A stretch of DNA of 7,339 nucleotides from Clostridia bacterium (lineage in GTDB: Bacteria > Bacillota > Clostridia > Oscillospirales > QAMX01), in NCBI GenBank assembly GCA_017556885.1, contig JAFYLV010000113.1:1-7339 (forward strand), given 5' to 3'. A program made the position numbers and the translations under genes. This document shows positions 1-6,007 of this stretch, one piece after another. A model generated the notes under the pieces. It did not search any database. It was not told the DNA's origin and worked only from the letters and a program-made list of their open reading frames with translations. Position 1 is the stretch's first letter. Every line of letters begins with the position of its first letter.

Positions 1-1
1 C

Positions 2-1207
2 CGTTCCCTGCAGATCTACATCAGCCTCATTGAGGAGATCTCCACCGTTGCCACAGAGTTTGTCAAGTCCCTCTCCTCCACACGCCTGCGCGCGTTTTTC
101 ACCGCTTTTTCCGGCATTGCCGTATCCGAGGAATTCCGCATCCTTCGTGAAGAGATCGCCACGATCGCGCTGAAAGCCGAAGGCATTCGCAGCGTCACCC
201 TCGCCGTCAATCTCAATGCCCAGCTGCAGCCCTCCGAGATCGGCCTTCTTTCCATCAACGACACCTACTTTACCTCCGACAATCTCTATACCCGTCTGTT
301 CGGAAAGTCCGGCGGTGAGGGGCGCGCCGCGCCTCTCCTTTCTCCAGACGGCAGCGAAGCCTCCCTGGAAAAGGCACTTTATTCCTCCCTCAACCGTTCC
401 ATCAATAAGCTTGTCCGCAAGCTCCATTCCGATCTGCTCGGGCGCTGCTCTGCCCTTGTCACGCCGCTGCTTGAATGCCGAAATTCTCTTTCCTGCATCG
501 TGCGCAGCATGAAATTTGTCTCCTACTGCCGCGGACGCTGCGGAAATCTGTGCTTTGCCTCCGTATCGGAGACGGGCACACGGTATACCTCCGCCTACGA
601 TCCTGCGCTTCTGCAGCACCGCACCGCCTCCGAGATCGTCGGAAACGACGTTGCCTTTGGCAATACGCAGCCGACGGTACTCCTTCTGACCGGCGTTAAC
701 AGCGGCGGCAAGAGCATCTATCTGCGCTCCGTTGTGATCAACCAGCTGCTTTTCCAGCTCGGTCTCCCCGTTGCCGCCAAGGCCGCGGAGGTTCGCATCC
801 TCCATTCCGTGTTCTCGCATCTTTCCGCCGGCGGAAGCGATGTGGGCGGCCGCTTTGCCGCCGAATGTGCCGCCGCAAAGGAGATCATCGACGGAGCCGA
901 CGGAGATTCTCTGGTGCTGATGGACGAGGCCTTTTCCAGCACGAATTCTCAGGAGGGCGCCGCCATCGCCTACCAGTTCATCCGCCATATGCTGGCAAAG
1001 GGCGCATACTGTATCTTTACCTCCCATTTTCTGGAGCTTCGCGGCTATGCCGAAGAGCTGATCTCCGCCGACAAAAGGCTTGGCGTTTTCCATTTCGGCA
1101 CCTCCGACGGAAAGCAAACTTATCGCCTGCAGCCCGGCTTTGTGGAGGAAAAGAATTACGCCTATCTCATCGCCAAAAAGTACGGACTGGAATATTCCGC
1201 CGAATAA
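2..1207 (+). CDS. MutS-family ATPase, C-terminal part (5' truncated by window edge)
   Basis: The frame is open from the left edge to TAA, giving 401 visible residues, so the start lies upstream. The C-terminal half is a MutS-type ABC ATPase (domain V). Walker A is GVNSGGKS at visible residues 231-238, and Walker B is LVLMDEAFSST with the D-E pair at 308-309. The segment GGRFAAECAAAKEII takes the place of the MutS signature region, and TSHFLEL resembles the MutS His-loop (ATHxxEL). The roughly 200 residues before it are helical and charged, as expected for the lever/clamp part. The Walker B neighbourhood DEAFSSTN..EG is nearer to the MutS-like group (DELFxGTNxxEG) than to canonical MutS (DEIGRGTS). 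No Smr domain follows, which argues against MutS2. The protein probably binds nucleic acid and hydrolyses ATP, but its substrate is unknown. Mismatch recognition cannot be judged because the N-terminus is missing. Confidence 0.85.
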   Translation, partial: RSLQIYISLIEEISTVATEFVKSLSSTRLRAFFTAFSGIAVSEEFRILREEIATIALKAEGIRSVTLAVNLNAQLQPSEIGLLSINDTYFTSDNLYTRLFGKSGGEGRAAPLLSPDGSEASLEKALYSSLNRSINKLVRKLHSDLLGRCSALVTPLLECRNSLSCIVRSMKFVSYCRGRCGNLCFASVSETGTRYTSAYDPALLQHRTASEIVGNDVAFGNTQPTVLLLTGVNSGGKSIYLRSVVINQLLFQLGLPVAAKAAEVRILHSVFSHLSAGGSDVGGRFAAECAAAKEIIDGADGDSLVLMDEAFSSTNSQEGAAIAYQFIRHMLAKGAYCIFTSHFLELRGYAEELISADKRLGVFHFGTSDGKQTYRLQPGFVEEKNYAYLIAKKYGLEYSAE

Positions 1208-1208
1208 A

Positions 1209-1244
1209 ATACGCCCCTGCAGGCTGTTTCCTGCAGGGGCGTAT
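1209..1244. terminator. Bidirectional intrinsic terminator
   Basis: A perfect 15-bp inverted repeat (1209-1223 with 1230-1244, loop of 6) starts one base after the stop of the MutS-like gene and ends 14 bases before the stop of the convergent esterase gene. On the plus strand it is followed by GATTTTGAGATTT. On the minus strand it is followed by an ATTTTATT-type tract that runs into the MutS stop. It is therefore likely to end transcription from both sides, more efficiently for the minus-strand unit. The stem contains the palindrome CCTGCAGG in both arms. Confidence 0.85.
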
Positions 1245-1258
1245 GATTTTGAGATTTG

Positions 1259-2092
1259 TCAGCGGTTAAGAATGAGGGTCAGCCACTCCTTTGCCATATC
1301 CACCCAGCGGTGAACGTAGGGGCTGAGGGACTGGGGCCGTCCGGCCGTGGTCTCATCCGCCACGGAGAGGGCATGGTAACCAAAGGGGAACACGTGCAGC
1401 TCCACGGGCACGTTTCCGCGCCGCAGGGCGATGGCGTAACGCAGGCTGTCCTCTACGGGAACGGCCTCGTCCTCCGCCGTGTGCCAGATAAAGCAGGGGG
1501 CGGTCTTATCGCTGATGAGGGCACGGAGATCGTGCTTCTTACATTCCTCCATGGATGCCTCGGCATCGCCGAGGTAGTGCTGCATGCTTCTCCAGTGGCT
1601 GTCATCCTCGCAGATGGTGACGGGATAGCCGAGGACGGTGGCATCGATGCGCAGCAGCGCAGGATCAACGCCGAGGGTCTCGGCGATCCAGCTCTCGTGC
1701 CAGCGGGAACCGACCGTTCCCGCAAGGTGACCGCCGGCTGAGAAGCCGATGACGGAAAGCTTGTCGCTATTGTTCCATTCCGGATTGGTGCGGATGAGAT
1801 GGACGGAGGCCATAGCCTGCAGAAGCTGCTTGGGATATCCCTCGGGCAGGCGGGAATAATCCAGCACGTAGCAGTTAAAGCCGCGGGAATAGAAGGCCAG
1901 TGCGATGGGCTCCTGCTCACGGATGGAAAGCTTGACGTAGCCGCCGCCGGGGCAAATGAGCATGGCGGGGAAGCGGTAACTCTCCTCCACAGGGCCGCAA
2001 TCGGTGTGGACGTAGGCCTTGAGGGTGGCCTGATGCTCACCGCCGGCGAGCATGGGATATTTTTCAAAGAGGTTGATGGTTTCGATTCTCAT
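1259..2092 (-). CDS. Alpha/beta hydrolase, esterase/acetylesterase-like
   Basis: This 277-residue protein has the whole catalytic layout of the BD-FAE/acetylxylan-esterase-like alpha/beta-hydrolases. The oxyanion-hole segment is PGGGY (48-52), a variant of HGGGY. The nucleophile elbow is GFSAGG with Ser118. The acid is in WHTAEDEAVPV (probably Asp208), and His240 lies in FGYHAL. No signal peptide is visible, so it should be cytoplasmic and act on small esters, perhaps acetylated sugars taken up by the cell. The substrate is inferred only from the family. The ATG is supported by AAGGAG 8 bases upstream. The gene starts 17 bases after smpB and is the last gene of that minus-strand unit, ending at the shared hairpin terminator. 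Its link to SmpB looks positional rather than functional. Confidence 0.88.
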   Translation of the reverse strand: MRIETINLFEKYPMLAGGEHQATLKAYVHTDCGPVEESYRFPAMLICPGGGYVKLSIREQEPIALAFYSRGFNCYVLDYSRLPEGYPKQLLQAMASVHLIRTNPEWNNSDKLSVIGFSAGGHLAGTVGSRWHESWIAETLGVDPALLRIDATVLGYPVTICEDDSHWRSMQHYLGDAEASMEECKKHDLRALISDKTAPCFIWHTAEDEAVPVEDSLRYAIALRRGNVPVELHVFPFGYHALSVADETTAGRPQSLSPYVHRWVDMAKEWLTLILNR

Positions 2093-2109
2093 GTTTCTTG
2101 CTCCTTAAC

Positions 2110-2568
2110 TCAGTCCCGCTCCCGCAGGCTGCGCTCGGTGTCCCGCTCCGCCGCCTTGCGGGCAAGATCCGCACGCTTGTCATACAGTTTTTTACCTTTG
2201 CACAGGCCAAGCTCCACCTTGACCCGGGAGTTTTTCAGATACACGGAGAGGGGCACGAGGGCGCAGCCGTCCTGCTTGACCTGACCGTAAAGCTTCATGA
2301 TCTCCCGGCGGTGCATGAGAAGCTTTTTGGGACGCATGGGATCGCGGTTGAAAATATTTCCCTTCTCATAGGGGCTGATGTGCATGCCGAGAGCAAAAAG
2401 CTCGCCGTTTTTGACGTGGCAGTAGCTGTCCTTCAAATTGACGCCGCCCTGCCGGATGCTTTTGACCTCGGTACCGCAAAGCTCGATGCCCGCCTCGTGG
2501 GTCTCCAGCACAAAAAAGTCATGCCGCGCCTTGCGGTTCTGCGCGATGACCTTGACTCCGCTCTGCAT
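2110..2568 (-). CDS. smpB: SsrA-binding protein SmpB (trans-translation)
   Basis: SmpB binds tmRNA, brings it to ribosomes stalled without a stop codon and stands in for the codon-anticodon stem, so that the nascent chain is tagged and the ribosome is released. The 152 residues match the family length and its hallmarks: AQNRKARHDFF near the N-terminus (9-19), GTEVKSIRQGG (32-42), a KLLMHRREI helix (82-90) and GLCKGKKLYDKR (121-132), followed by the charged C-terminal tail that enters the mRNA channel. Family alignment leaves little doubt about the ATG, although no Shine-Dalgarno sequence precedes it. It sits 3 bases after the stop of the small membrane-protein gene, so translation is probably coupled. 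The tmRNA gene ssrA, often nearby in other genomes, is not seen in this window. Confidence 0.97.
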   Translation of the reverse strand: MQSGVKVIAQNRKARHDFFVLETHEAGIELCGTEVKSIRQGGVNLKDSYCHVKNGELFALGMHISPYEKGNIFNRDPMRPKKLLMHRREIMKLYGQVKQDGCALVPLSVYLKNSRVKVELGLCKGKKLYDKRADLARKAAERDTERSLRERD

Positions 2569-2571
2569 GGC

Positions 2572-2709
2572 TTACAGATTTGCGATCACTGCCACCAGCG
2601 CAGAGGCAAGGCCGCCAAGGGCAAGACCTGCCAGCACGATAATGGCAACGATGCGGGTGATAAGCTTTTTGCGGGCCTCGCCGCGGGGAAGTTTTTTATA
2701 TTCGGACAT
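2572..2709 (-). CDS. Small single-pass membrane protein (45 aa), unknown function
   Basis: I do not recognise a named family. The protein has a basic, polar N-terminus (MSEYKKLPRGEARKK) and then one hydrophobic helix at about residues 17-43, rich in Ala, Gly, Leu and Val, with a GxxxG pattern (G28-G32) that can support helix packing. The positive N-terminal flank predicts an inside N-terminus. The ATG at 2709 is preferred over an in-frame ATG at 2784 because AAGGAG lies 8 bases before it (2718-2723 on the plus strand), and because the promoter's -35 region overlaps 2784. It is the first gene of the smpB unit, and its stop is 3 bases from the smpB start. Small tail-anchored-like proteins such as Prli42/DUF4044 members have a similar build, but I cannot show homology. 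Confidence 0.75.
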   Translation of the reverse strand: MSEYKKLPRGEARKKLITRIVAIIVLAGLALGGLASALVAVIANL

Positions 2710-2755
2710 ATGACGAACTCCTTGCATCTTTGGAAGCATACGATGTATTTGATTT

Positions 2756-2784
2756 ATTATAGCATACTGCAGCTCTCTCTTCAA
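2756..2784 (-). promoter_or_regulatory. Sigma-A promoter of the minus-strand smpB unit
   Basis: On the minus strand TTGAAG (2784-2779) and TATAAT (2761-2756) are 17 bp apart. The -10 is extended, as TGC directly precedes TATAAT. Transcription should start near 2749, giving a leader of about 40 bases before the ATG at 2709. This placement rules out the upstream ATG at 2784 as a start codon. Confidence 0.8.
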
Positions 2785-2865
2785 TGCAAAACCCCCGATA
2801 GGGGCAAAACATTTCCCATATTTTTCTCCGTTTTGGCCGCCGGTCTTTTATTTTTCCGCAAAATG

Positions 2866-2874
2866 TGCTAAAAT
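2866..2874 (+). promoter_or_regulatory. Probable extended -10 promoter of the kinase-dus-UROD unit
   Basis: TGC followed by TAAAAT (2869-2874) is an extended -10 element in an AT-rich stretch. No good -35 sits 16-18 bp upstream; only T-rich sequence is present. The expected start near 2881 gives a leader of about 27 bases to the ATG at 2908. The element lies about 105 bp from the oppositely directed -10 of the smpB unit. Confidence 0.5.
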
Positions 2875-2907
2875 GACTTGATACTTTCCGAAAGGCTGTT
2901 GATCTCT

Positions 2908-3753
2908 ATGCGTTCCCCCGCCCCGCGCGCCGCCTGTATTCACGACCTGTCCTGCTTCGGACGCTGTTCACTGACCGTGGCGCTTCCTGTGCTGTCCGCC
3001 ATGGGCATCTGTGCCATTCCTCTGCCCGCAGGCATTTTTTCCACCCATACCGGCGGTTTCACCGATATCGCCATTGATGATATGACCGATTTTCTCCCCG
3101 GCGTCATCCGCCACTGGGAGTCCATTCCCCTGCGCTTTGATGCCGTATACACGGGGTTCCTTGCCTCTGCCGCCCAGTTTGATCTGGTGGAAGGATTTCT
3201 TGACCGTTTCGGCGATGGGCTGAAGCTTGTGGATCCCGTCATGGGCGATCACGGCCGCCTCTATTCCACCTATACCGAGGACATGTGCCGCCGGGCAAAG
3301 CGGCTTGCCGCCCGGGCGGATATTATCACTCCCAATCTCACCGAGGCCTGCATCCTCACCGACCGCCCCTATCCCGAGGGAGATATCTCCCTTGCCGAGG
3401 CTGAGGTTTTGGTGCGTAAACTCGCGGAGCTTGCTCCCCGCGCCTGCGTCACCGGCGTTATGCTGAGCGACGGCAGCTACGGCTCCGCCGCCTTTGACCG
3501 TAAAAATAACCGTTTTGATTTCTGTGCCGTTCCCCGGCTCTCTTCCCAGATGCACGGCGCCGGGGATATTTTCGCCTCGACACTGCTCGGCTATGTGCTG
3601 CAGGGTGAGGAGTTCCTGCCTGCCACCCGCCGCACCATGGCCTTCCTGCAGAAGGTCTGCGCCCATACCGAGCAGGTCGGCCGTCCAACCCGGGAGGGCA
3701 TGGAATTTGAGCCCTTCCTTCACGAACTTGGAGGAGATGTGGCCGCGCTATGA
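2908..3753 (+). CDS. Pyridoxamine/pyridoxal kinase (PdxY-like, ribokinase fold)
   Basis: The protein phosphorylates B6 vitamers with ATP in the salvage route to pyridoxal 5'-phosphate. From the ATG at 2908 it has 281 residues, close to the PdxY length. Clostridial pyridoxamine kinase hallmarks are present in order: IHDLSCFGRCSLTVALP (11-27), FSTHTGG (44-50), VDPVMGD (108-114), TPNLTEA (141-147) and the anion-hole/catalytic motif HGAGDIFAS (216-224) with Asp220 as the base. ThiD-type hydroxymethylpyrimidine kinases share the fold, but the IHDLSxFGR start favours the B6 branch. An in-frame TTG at 2878 would lengthen it by 10 residues, but it lies upstream of the predicted transcription start and has no SD. 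The ATG has AAAGG 12 bases upstream, which is rather distant. The stop overlaps the next gene's start as ATGA. Confidence 0.9.
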   Translation: MRSPAPRAACIHDLSCFGRCSLTVALPVLSAMGICAIPLPAGIFSTHTGGFTDIAIDDMTDFLPGVIRHWESIPLRFDAVYTGFLASAAQFDLVEGFLDRFGDGLKLVDPVMGDHGRLYSTYTEDMCRRAKRLAARADIITPNLTEACILTDRPYPEGDISLAEAEVLVRKLAELAPRACVTGVMLSDGSYGSAAFDRKNNRFDFCAVPRLSSQMHGAGDIFASTLLGYVLQGEEFLPATRRTMAFLQKVCAHTEQVGRPTREGMEFEPFLHELGGDVAAL

Positions 3754-4718
3754 AGATCGGACAGATTGACATTCCGGGGCACTTCGGGCTGGCCCCTATG
3801 GCCGGTGTCACCGACCTGGCCTTTCGCCGCATCTGCGCGGAGCACGGTGCCTCCTACTGCGTCAGCGAAATGGTCAGCGCCAAGGCACTGACCTATCACG
3901 ATAAAAAAACAGCACAGCTTTTGGACATCTCCGATACGCCCTGCCCCTGCGCCGTTCAGATTTTCGGCTCCGATCCGGAGACGGTGGCCGAGGGACTTCG
4001 CATCGCCCGCGAGATTTCCGGCGCTCCCATCGTTGACATTAACATGGGCTGCCCCATGCCCAAGATCACCGGAAACGGTGAGGGCAGCGCCCTGCTGCGC
4101 GATCCTGCCCGGGCTGAGGCCGTTTGCCGCGCCGCCGTGCGTGCATCCGATGTTCCTGTCACTGTGAAATTCCGCACCGGCTGGGATTCCTCCTCCATCA
4201 ACTGTGTGGAGGTCGCCCATCGGCTGGAGGATGCCGGCGCCGCCGCCCTCTGCATTCACGGGCGCACCCGTGCACAAGGGTATTCCGGTCTTGCCGACCG
4301 CGATCTTATGGCGCAGGTCGTTGCCGCCGTCTCCATCCCCGTAATGGTCAACGGCGATATCAATGCCCCCGAGGACGGTGTCTCCCTCCTGCGGGAGACC
4401 GGGGCGGATTTTGCCATGATCGGCCGCGGTGCCCTCGGTTCCCCCTGGCTCTTTGCCGGGTGCGAGGCCGCCGCCCGGGGAGACGAGATCCCTACTCCGC
4501 CGGAACTGCCCGAACGGCTCGCCGTGCTCATGCGCCAGGCCGAGCTGACCTCAGCCGAAAAGAGCGAGTATGTCGCACTCCGCGAGATGCGCAAGCACGC
4601 CGCCTGGTATCTCAAAGGCTTTCGCGGCGCCGCTGCCTGCCGCAATTCCTGCATGAAACTCACAACTCTTGCAGGACTCCGCAAATGGATCGAAAAAACC
4701 ATCATGCAACTCTCATAA
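3750..4718 (+). CDS. tRNA-dihydrouridine synthase (DusB-type)
   Basis: This FMN enzyme reduces uridines in the D-loop of tRNA to dihydrouridine using NADPH. At 322 residues it has the usual DusB length. It shows the TIM-barrel landmarks LAPMAGVTD (14-22), the substrate-activating cysteine in NMGCPMPKI (Cys101), VKFRTGW (139-145, FMN-contacting Lys140), IHGRTR (169-174), NGDI (201-204) and IGRGALGSPW (224-233). The remaining C-terminal part is the helical tRNA-binding domain. The ATG overlaps the kinase stop by four bases (ATGA), so its translation is likely coupled. A PLP-pathway kinase next to a dus gene is probably just operon packing. DusB is the most likely class from NMGCPxxKI, but DusA and DusC cannot be formally excluded by eye. 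Confidence 0.95.
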   Translation: MKIGQIDIPGHFGLAPMAGVTDLAFRRICAEHGASYCVSEMVSAKALTYHDKKTAQLLDISDTPCPCAVQIFGSDPETVAEGLRIAREISGAPIVDINMGCPMPKITGNGEGSALLRDPARAEAVCRAAVRASDVPVTVKFRTGWDSSSINCVEVAHRLEDAGAAALCIHGRTRAQGYSGLADRDLMAQVVAAVSIPVMVNGDINAPEDGVSLLRETGADFAMIGRGALGSPWLFAGCEAAARGDEIPTPPELPERLAVLMRQAELTSAEKSEYVALREMRKHAAWYLKGFRGAAACRNSCMKLTTLAGLRKWIEKTIMQLS

Positions 4719-4736
4719 TTTTGAGGAGGACAAAAT

Positions 4737-5858
4737 ATGTACGAAGTGGATCTTGACCGTTTCTGGAAAGACGATGCGCGCTCTCACGGGCAGAATTGCT
4801 TCGATCCCGCGGCTCCGCAGGTCGCTATGGGTATCCGCATGAGCGGAGAGTGTGTTTTTGCCGAGCTTGGTGTAGAGGGAAACCCCTGGCTGAACGATAC
4901 CCCCCGCGACGTACTTATCGACCTGCACAAACGTTATAACGAAAAAGCTTTGCAGATCGTCGGCAAGTCTCTCCTGCCCGAAACCTTAGCCCCCGAGGAT
5001 TCCAAATTTCCCGAAAGCGGAGACTTCACCACGATCTTTGAGGCACGGAATGTCATTAAGGGCGGCTCCTACTGGTTGGAAAGCGATATCCGCACCGCCG
5101 AGGATCTTTCCGCCGTGCTGGATCGCGTGGAAAAGCGTCTGCCAAATCTCCGCGAGCATCTTTTCCCCGCAAACTGGGAAAGCGAGAAAAAGCGGATCTA
5201 TGAGACTTACGGCATACGTCCTGCGCAGCGCCGCCATATCCGCGGACCCGTGACCTTTGCCATGACGTATCTCGGCGTTGAAAACTTTATCTACATGATG
5301 ATGGACGAGCCGGAGCTTGTGGAGCGCTTCCGCGATCTGCTCTGCACCACGGTCATCGAATGCGCCCGTATTTATGACGAGGAGGCCGGCTATACCCCGG
5401 AGACCGCCCCCCACGGCTTCTCCTTTGCCGATGACGACTGCTGCCTTCTTAACGAGGAGCTGTATTCCGAGTTCGGTTATCCCGTGCTTGAAAAGATCTT
5501 CAACACCTTCTCACCCGATCCCGGCGACTATCGCTATCAGCATTCCGATTCTGCCATGGGTCATCTGCTGCCGGTGCTCGCTCCGCTGAACTTTACCGGC
5601 GTCAATTTTGGCCCCACGGTCATGTTCGAGGATATCCGCCGCCACATGCCGAACACCTGTGTACACGGATGTCTTGCCCCCTTTACCTTTATGCGCAATG
5701 ACGAAGAAGCGATCATCGCCGAGGTTCGCCGCGACTGCGAGGCGGCAAAGGGCACCCGCGGACTTCTTCTGCGCACCGCAGGCTCCATCAACAACGGCAG
5801 CCTGCTGACCAGCATGCGAGCCGTCATGCACGCGATTCAGACCTACGGACAGTACTGA
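4737..5858 (+). CDS. URO-D superfamily protein (not classical HemE), possible methyltransferase relative
   Basis: The 373-residue protein belongs by pattern to the uroporphyrinogen decarboxylase/cobamide methyltransferase superfamily. It has an RGPVTFA strand-turn (169-175), the helix region MMMDEPELVERF, FSFADDDCCLLNEELY (228-243), QHSDSAMGHLLP (268-279) and the C-terminal TAGSINNG (347-354). It is not HemE, because the N-terminal RQAGRYxPEY motif that binds the porphyrinogen is absent. Corrinoid:CoM-type methyltransferases (MtaA/MtbA) coordinate zinc with HxC...C. Here the corresponding segment reads HSDSAMGH, and the final cysteine position falls in TAGSINNG, so the zinc triad appears lost. 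The substrate is unknown. A strong SD (GAGGAGGA, 4723-4730) lies 6 bases before the ATG. The gene begins 18 bases after dus and is the last of the unit. Confidence 0.85.
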   Translation: MYEVDLDRFWKDDARSHGQNCFDPAAPQVAMGIRMSGECVFAELGVEGNPWLNDTPRDVLIDLHKRYNEKALQIVGKSLLPETLAPEDSKFPESGDFTTIFEARNVIKGGSYWLESDIRTAEDLSAVLDRVEKRLPNLREHLFPANWESEKKRIYETYGIRPAQRRHIRGPVTFAMTYLGVENFIYMMMDEPELVERFRDLLCTTVIECARIYDEEAGYTPETAPHGFSFADDDCCLLNEELYSEFGYPVLEKIFNTFSPDPGDYRYQHSDSAMGHLLPVLAPLNFTGVNFGPTVMFEDIRRHMPNTCVHGCLAPFTFMRNDEEAIIAEVRRDCEAAKGTRGLLLRTAGSINNGSLLTSMRAVMHAIQTYGQY

Positions 5859-5882
5859 TTTCCGCGAGTTATACAAGAATAC

Positions 5883-5904
5883 GGCAAAATCTGCCTATTT
5901 TTTT
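5883..5904 (+). terminator. Weak candidate intrinsic terminator
   Basis: GGCA and TGCC (5883-5886 with 5892-5895) can form a 4-bp stem with a 5-base loop. It is followed by TA and seven T residues (5898-5904). The stem is short, but the U-tract and the position 24 bases after the URO-D stop fit the end of that unit. This stretch also lies ahead of the next promoter. Confidence 0.4.
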
Positions 5905-5925
5905 GAATAAGTTGTAAATTTTCTA

Positions 5926-5954
5926 TTGACATAGCTTTACGGATAAACTATAAT
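5926..5954 (+). promoter_or_regulatory. Consensus sigma-A promoter of the SigH-like gene
   Basis: TTGACA (5926-5931) and TATAAT (5949-5954) are exact consensus hexamers with the ideal 17-bp spacer, in an AT-rich gap. Transcription should start near 5961, about 30 bases before the ATG at 5992. This is the best promoter in the window. No -10/-35 of a different sigma class was seen overlapping it. Confidence 0.92.
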
Positions 5955-5986
5955 AATTTTGTTCGTATAATTTCCGGAATGGATCT

Positions 5987-6007
5987 ATGGAATGGACGGA
6001 ATTTTGA
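5987..6007 (+). other. Six-codon upstream ORF overlapping the sigma gene start
   Basis: An ATG at 5987 opens a frame reading MEWTEF and stops at TGA (6005-6007). It overlaps the sigma-gene ATG (5992) in another frame. Its stop shares two bases with an in-frame TTG of the sigma gene (6004-6006), a TTGA arrangement typical of coupled restarts. GGAA at 5976-5979 sits 7 bases before it. Whether it is translated cannot be told from sequence. Confidence 0.25.

Noticed and set aside
2710..2784. Upstream ATG at 2784 extending the small membrane protein to 70 residues
   Set aside because: It coincides with the -35 element. The ATG at 2709 has a proper AAGGAG and leaves a compact membrane protein.
2792..2804. 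CCCC-GATA-GGGG hairpin as a terminator
   Set aside because: The stem is only 4 bp, no T-run follows on either strand, and it lies upstream of both divergent genes.
2098..2871. Long plus-strand open frame (257 codons) across smpB and the small membrane-protein gene
   Set aside because: It is antisense to SmpB, whose homology is beyond doubt. It has no SD or family motif, and long antisense frames are common in GC-rich genes.
2878..2907. In-frame TTG start extending the B6 kinase by 10 residues
   Set aside because: The TTG overlaps the region just after the predicted -10 (before the expected transcript start), lacks an SD, and the conserved family N-terminus fits the ATG at 2908.
2968..3723. 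Minus-strand open frame (251 codons) opposite the pyridoxamine kinase gene
   Set aside because: It is a Gly/Ala/His-rich low-complexity translation with no motif and lies wholly antisense to a clear enzyme gene.
3720..4277. Minus-strand open frame (185 codons) opposite dus
   Set aside because: It is a shadow of the Dus coding strand with Gly/Ala-rich composition and no promoter or SD.
5859..5991. Riboswitch or small RNA in the gap before the sigma gene
   Set aside because: The gap is fully used by a weak hairpin with a T-tract and the promoter. No multi-helix structure was apparent by eye.
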